64,000 bases of DNA from assembly GCA_934045905.1 (NCBI GenBank), contig OW203769.1, forward strand, positions 14,973,705 to 15,037,704. The letters are read 5' to 3'. Shown here piece after piece: positions 59,333 through 64,000 of the stretch. Each line of letters begins with the position of its first letter. Position 1 is the first letter of the stretch. Source of the DNA: Leuctra nigra (taxonomy: Eukaryota > Arthropoda > Insecta > Plecoptera > Leuctridae). The position numbers and the translations under genes are program-made. The notes below the pieces were generated by a model. That model did no database searches and had not been told where the DNA came from. It saw only the letters and a program-made list of their open reading frames with translations.

Positions 59333-60126
59333 CGAAGCGAGCGTCTCCTTTCGGCTCATTTGGCACGGACCTCTGTTTTTTTTTTGTTTTTTTTTCTGTT
59401 GGGTGAGGCTGTACAGGTCAGAGTTTTTCTTCGATCGATCTGAAATTTTGCACACATGTAAAGACAACCTTTTCTGTTTGCAGGCTCCAAATATTTTTAA
59501 AATCCGTTCATTGGTTAAAATTGAAATAAACATCTCCTGATAGGTTGAAAAATGAAAATGGTCTTCGATAAATCTGATCAAATTCATATTTTGGCTATAC
59601 AGGTCAAAGTTTTTCTTTGATCAAGCTGAAATTTTGCACACATGTTAAACCAACCTTCTCTGTTTGCAGACCATAATTTTTTTGAAATCCATTAATTGGT
59701 TAAAATTTAAATAAATATCTCCTGATAGGCTGAAAAATTAAAACGGTCTTCGATAATTCAGATCTAACTCATATTTTGCATGATCATTAAGACCAACATT
59801 GTCTCTTATTTTACAAAATTTCATCCCAATCAGTTAAGAACGTATGAACTTATTAACATTTTTAATATCTGTCAGTAATGAAGTATCGAAAGTAATGTTT
59901 TCCAGTGCCACTTGAATTGAATCTGATTTGCTATATTTACCAGGATGCTTAGATGTTATTTTCAAGTTTCAATGAAAAGCATAATAATATGTTGTGTTGA
60001 TTGAGTGATCATATTTCAATTCAATATGGATGTATGTTTTCTGTGCTTGTGTACACATTTCCGGTTCGAGAATTTGCACGTCCCCGTGCTCGCTCACCAA
60101 CGCGTTACACTGAGCGTTTTCCTAGT
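59333..60126. mobile_element. ACTAGG/CTCAAT-ended transposon upstream of unit 4
   Basis: It runs ATTGAGCGAGCGAAGCGAGC to TTTTCCTAGT, the reverse of the copy at 13544-14326. It is inserted between the GR 5' flank and the unit 4 promoter; unit 3 has the empty site near 55230. Confidence 0.85.
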
Positions 60127-60130
60127 ATTA

Positions 60131-60335
60131 GTCAATACAGCAGTTAATCTAGTCCGGTGAAATGAATGAATATCGACTGACTTTCTATTAACACTGCAAT
60201 AGATGCGTGGATTGACTTCCATGTTTTTTCCCCCAACACATCCTCGTCCAAGTCCCCAGCTGTTATGCAACCCGCGCTGCACTGTGCTATGCAGTGAGTA
60301 TATAAGAGTGCAGCATTGATAGCTCATTATCAGTC
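60131..60335 (+). promoter_or_regulatory. Cuticle gene promoter, unit 4
   Basis: TATATAA at 60299-60305 and TCAGT at 60330-60334. The block is as well conserved as in the complete units. Confidence 0.75.
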
Positions 60336-60360
60336 AACCAGTGCAGGACTAACAAGCAGC

Positions 60361-60443
60361 ATGCAGACCAAGGTAACAGTGTGCAATGTTTTAATACAAA
60401 TTCAGTATAGATGTTGATACAATTTATTTGTGTAAAAATATTA
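60361..60443 (+). CDS. RR-2 cuticular protein, unit 4, exon 1 and start of intron 1 only
   Basis: ATG at 60361 encodes MQTK up to the donor at 60373. The first 70 bases of intron 1 equal those of unit 1. The sequence then switches to a non-LTR retrotransposon at about 60443. Exons 2 and 3 may lie beyond the window on the far side of the insertion, so whether the gene works cannot be judged here. Confidence 0.8.
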
Positions 60444-60549
60444 TAATAACATCTTTATTGTTTAACTTTCCACTAAAATTAGCAGGTAAGTAATACAATT
60501 TATTTATAGGCAATTTATAATACGTAAGTCGCCACTCATAACGTATTTT

Positions 60550-63500
60550 TTAATGTTCTTCCTCCTCTTCTTCTTCCTCCTCCTCTCTTCTCTCCACCAA
60601 TGCACTCCATCTCTCATCATCTTCTCACCATCGCTCCTGCTCCACAATCTCATAGTTTTCCACTCCTCTTGCCATCAAATCACCTCGTATTTGCTCCTCC
60701 CATCTGTCTCTGGGCCGTCCCACACGTCTCTTTCTGATGACTCTTGTCCTTTCAAACGCCATACGGGGGATTCTTTTCATGTCCATTTTCCTCATCTTTC
60801 CATACCACTTCAACCTCTCTCTTCCAATTTTAAATAGTAAACTTTCCACACCTAACTTCTTTCTCACAATGCTATTCCTCAACCTGTCCATTCTTGTGAC
60901 ACCAACAATACTCCTCAGAAATTTCATTTCTGCGGCTTGCATCATTGACTCTTCCCTCCATCCCATCGACCAAGTTATTGCTCCATATGTAAGAATAGGA
61001 ACGTAATAGAGCTTGTATAATAATATTTAGATTTTTTCGGGAAAATCTTCATTCCATAATAATTTTCGAAATTGTTGATAAAATTTCGACGCCAATTGTA
61101 CTCTTCGATTTACTTCAACTGCAATTTTTGCATCTTCAGTAATTGTGCTTCCTAAGTATTTAAATGTATTATTAATTTCAATTTCTTGATTACCTAAACA
61201 TACTACATCCATGTTCTTTTTCTTCGACTTTTGCCCTCTCTGCATGATGACTGATTCACTTTTCTTTCTACTTACTGACATTCCAAACTCCTCCGTTACC
61301 ATCTTCCACTTGTCAACCTTCGTCTGTACTTCCTCAGCGTTCATTCCCCACACCATAACATCATCAGCAAACATCATGGTTAGTGAATCTTCTCTATTTC
61401 CATTTTCCACTGTCCTGAACATTTCATCCATTACTGTCACGAACAATATTGGCGAAAGAACACTTCCTTGACGAACACCTGAGTTTACTGAAAACCAATT
61501 GGTGTTTCCAGCACTAGTTTGTACGCAACTCATGCAATTTATATATAAGCTTTGAATTCTGCTAATAAGGCCTTTTGGAATTCCCTTTTTTCTGAGTGAT
61601 TCCCATACTTTTTCTCTAGGGAGGTGATCAAATGCCTTTTCTATGTCAAGAAAAGTCATGTACATTGGATTATCTTCTTCCCATGTGTTCTCCATAATCA
61701 TTCTTAAAGCAAAGATTAAATCAGTGGTGGACCTACCACGCCGAAAACCATATTGCTCTTCGCTCAGTTTATTTTCCAATAAACATCTTATTCTCATTTC
61801 TAATATCTTTTCATAGATTTTGGCAGCGTGGCTCATTAAAGATATGCCTCTATAATTTTGACAGTCCTTTCTATTCCCTTTTTTAAAGAGAATTGAGATT
61901 AAACTTTTCGTCCAGTCCTCTGGTACCTTTTTTTGACTCCAAGCTGCACTTACAATTCTGAACATCCAATCAACTCCCAGATCTCCTGCTGCCTTTAACA
62001 TCTCAGCTGTGAGTTTATCAACTCCAGGAGCTTTTCCATTCTTCATTGATTTTATTGCTATTTCAACTTCGCCTCTCATAATGGGATTCTCTTCTTCTTC
62101 TTCTTCTTCTTCTTCTTCTTCTTCTTCTTCTTCTTCTTCTTCTTTTTCTTCTCCTTCTTCATCATCATCATCCAAAATTAAGTTTACAAACTCATTTCCA
62201 TCATCCTCTTCATCTTGTACTTTTATTCGTGCTCTTCTTCCTCCTGCTATAACTGTCTCCACTTTTCTATTTATATCTTCTTCTTTGCAATCTTCTTCAT
62301 TTCTTGTAGAATTCAGTAAATTCTCAAAGTATTCTTTCCATAATATCTTAATTTTCTCTGGTTCATTTGTTAATTCTCCTTTATACTGCATGAACTTTTG
62401 ATCTTCATTTTTACGCAACTTATTTCGCACTAATCCATTTACCAATTTCTTATTTCCTATAAAATCTTTTTCCAATTTATCAGCTAACTCGAGCATAGTC
62501 CTACTCTTTTCAGTCTTGACTAACTTCTTCACATCTCCTCTCATTTTCCGATACTCTTTGATAGTGCATTCTGTTCTGTCTCTTATCATTTCCTTCCAAG
62601 CCTGCTGCTTTCTCTTTACTGCGTCTTTCACCTTCGTACTCCACCAAGGAGTTTGTTTCTTCTTCCTCTTTCCTCCACTAACTCCACACACCTCTCCAGC
62701 AATCTGTACAATTTCTTTTTTAAACATCTGCCATTCCTCTTCTATATCGCGAAGTACTGTTTCTCTTGGAATCTTTTCGCCAATTGCCATCTTGAAAGCT
62801 CTGCAGCTCTCTTTTTCCTGCAATTTCCATACTCTAATTTTATTTTTTCTTTGCACTTCTCTTGATACATATTTTTTTCTCTTAATGTGAGCAATTAATA
62901 ATCTATGATCGCTGTCCAAAGACACAGTTGGTTTTACTCGTACATCTCTTATATCCCTTTTCATCTCACGACTTGTAATGATGTAATCTATAGTGCTTCT
63001 GGATTTATTATCCCAACTATATCTGGTAATCTTTTCATTTAATTTCTTCTGAAACTTAGTGTTACTTATTTCCATATCATTTCTAACACATAAGTCCAAT
63101 AGATTACTTCCATCCTTATCTCTCACTCCATAACCATGCACTCCCAAAACATCCTCAAAACCAATTCTGTTCGACCCCACTTTGGCATTGAAATCACCCA
63201 TCATAATAGCTTCTTCCAATCTATTGGTTAAAATTCCATCCAATTCCTCAATAAACTCTTCGCGTTCGTGAACAGGTCTTCCACCTTGCGGAGCATAAAC
63301 TTGTATACATTCCATTTTGCCATTTACGTCTGCAATAATGAGTTTCATTATTCTATCGCTAAAATTTATTACTTCAACGACATGTTCACTTATTTTATCA
63401 CTGACAATAATACCTACTCCATTTTGTCCTTTAGTTCCACCTGACCACCATAGCTTAAATCCATCTCTCAAGTCTTTCACTCCTTCTCCTTTCCATTTTG

Positions 63501-63714
63501 TCTCACTCATTCCAAATATATCCAATCTTTGTTCCTTCATCATATCAATTACTTCTTCTAATTTTCCAGTTAATGTAACCACATTTAATGATCCAACGAT
63601 TAGTTCTGATCTTCTCTCTTGAAACCTTCTCTTTCTCTTACTATCCCTTTTCTTCTGCTCCTCCATGTCTGCCACATCATGCACACCATTTACAATTACA
63701 TGTGCTTGCTCCAA
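60550..63714 (-). pseudogene. LINE ORF2: AP endonuclease and reverse transcriptase, two nonsense codons
   Basis: Open for 895 codons, then a TAA at 61027-61029, then the same frame continues to a TGA at 60625 and to a final TAA at 60550. The endonuclease has GDFNAKVG (about 173-180) and SDHRLL (about 268-273). The reverse transcriptase has NYRGISLM, the block FRRGRSTTDLIFAL, FLDIEKAFD, RQGSVLSP and the catalytic FADD (about 782-785). After the first stop the thumb and C-terminal part continue as LTYGAITWSMGW. Between endonuclease and polymerase a GAA microsatellite codes for about 20 Glu. The enzyme would nick target DNA and reverse transcribe its own RNA, but the stops make this copy defective. 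Confidence 0.88.
62091..62150 (-). repeat. (GAA)n microsatellite within LINE ORF2
   Basis: A pure TTC run on +, about 18 units, encodes poly-Glu in frame, so its length can change without shifting the frame. Confidence 0.9.
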
Positions 63715-64000
63715 AACCAGCGAGTCCGAAAAACCTGATTTTCTCGTTCCAGCACAGTAGCTTTTACCGGTACAACATTTTCCATTAGATCCTTATCATA
63801 CCTTCCCTTTATTCCTTCCAGTATCTCCTTCAAATCAACCAAATCCACTTCCATTGATGAGCATAACTCTTCCAATGCATCATTAATATTTGTTTGAAAT
63901 GATGTAGTAATACGACACAGGCACACTTTAGCCTTTGGAAACGTACTTTTTACTTTCATCAACAATTCCTCCACGTCAGAAATTGTTTTTGGTAAACGTG
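63696..64000 (-). CDS. LINE ORF1, C-terminal end, cut by window edge
   Basis: The minus-strand frame is open from 64000 to the stop at 63696 and overlaps the start of ORF2 by 19 bases. It contains FPKAKVCLCRITTSFQTNIN and a D-L-V-D-L stretch, a pattern like the end of the SGNH/GDSL esterase domain found in ORF1 of some CR1-type LINEs. The assignment is tentative because the catalytic N-terminal part is outside the window. Confidence 0.5.
   Translation of the reverse strand, partial: RLPKTISDVEELLMKVKSTFPKAKVCLCRITTSFQTNINDALEELCSSMEVDLVDLKEILEGIKGRYDKDLMENVVPVKATVLERENQVFRTRWFWSKHM

Larger units (their letters stand above)
60444..64000 (-). mobile_element. Non-LTR retrotransposon in intron 1 of cuticle unit 4, continues past window
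   Basis: Its 3' end on the minus strand is AAACAATAAAGATGTTATTAT at the intron breakpoint. It carries two ORFs: ORF1 end (63696-64000) and ORF2 (60550-63714). APE-type endonuclease plus reverse transcriptase places it among LINEs of the Jockey/CR1/RTE range; the clade is not settled by eye. Confidence 0.92.

Noticed and set aside
60553..63788. Plus-strand Ser/Phe-rich frames opposite the LINE
   Set aside because: They are antisense shadows of the LINE ORFs, with Ser runs from the TTC microsatellite.

Overview
The window looks like AT-rich genomic DNA of an insect, most likely a hemipteran. Planthopper-like is my inference and no marker in the window proves it. The support is spliced genes with GT-AG introns, an RR-2 chitin-binding cuticle protein family, insect odorant-receptor (OR) and gustatory-receptor (GR) type chemoreceptors, TATA plus TCAGT promoters, and a very dense layer of transposable elements (TEs).

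Layout. 1-8.8 kb is almost all mobile DNA: nested non-autonomous elements, a tRNA-derived SINE and a 1.1-kb foldback. 8.9-10.9 kb holds a GC-richer probable gene whose long exon encodes about 38 hexapeptide repeats. 12.2-20.2 kb is a broken OR gene, filled by several layers of transposons and by a LINE in its last exon. 23.7-28.3 kb is a full seven-exon OR gene (490 aa), of which the 12-20 kb copy is a decayed paralog. 28.5-34.6 kb is repeat-rich, with a GR remnant and a 118-bp tandem array.

34.7-60.4 kb is a tandem array of four units. Each starts with an RR-2 cuticle gene on + with an almost invariant promoter of about 200 bp. Units 1-3 are followed tail-to-tail by a GR remnant on -. The three complete cuticle genes encode 117-aa proteins differing at only a few residues. 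The GR copies are all damaged, each differently. Spacing between units differs (9.4, 11.1, 4.9 kb) because different transposons landed in each. Unit 4 is cut in intron 1 by a non-LTR retrotransposon running to the window end.

The repeated units act as empty-site controls for one another, so many insertions can be bounded to the base with target-site duplications: TTAA, TA, TTA, and 7-12 bp. No operon, CRISPR array or bacterial-type system is present. I see no canonical functional tRNA gene; the tRNA-like sequences look like SINE heads or pseudogenes.
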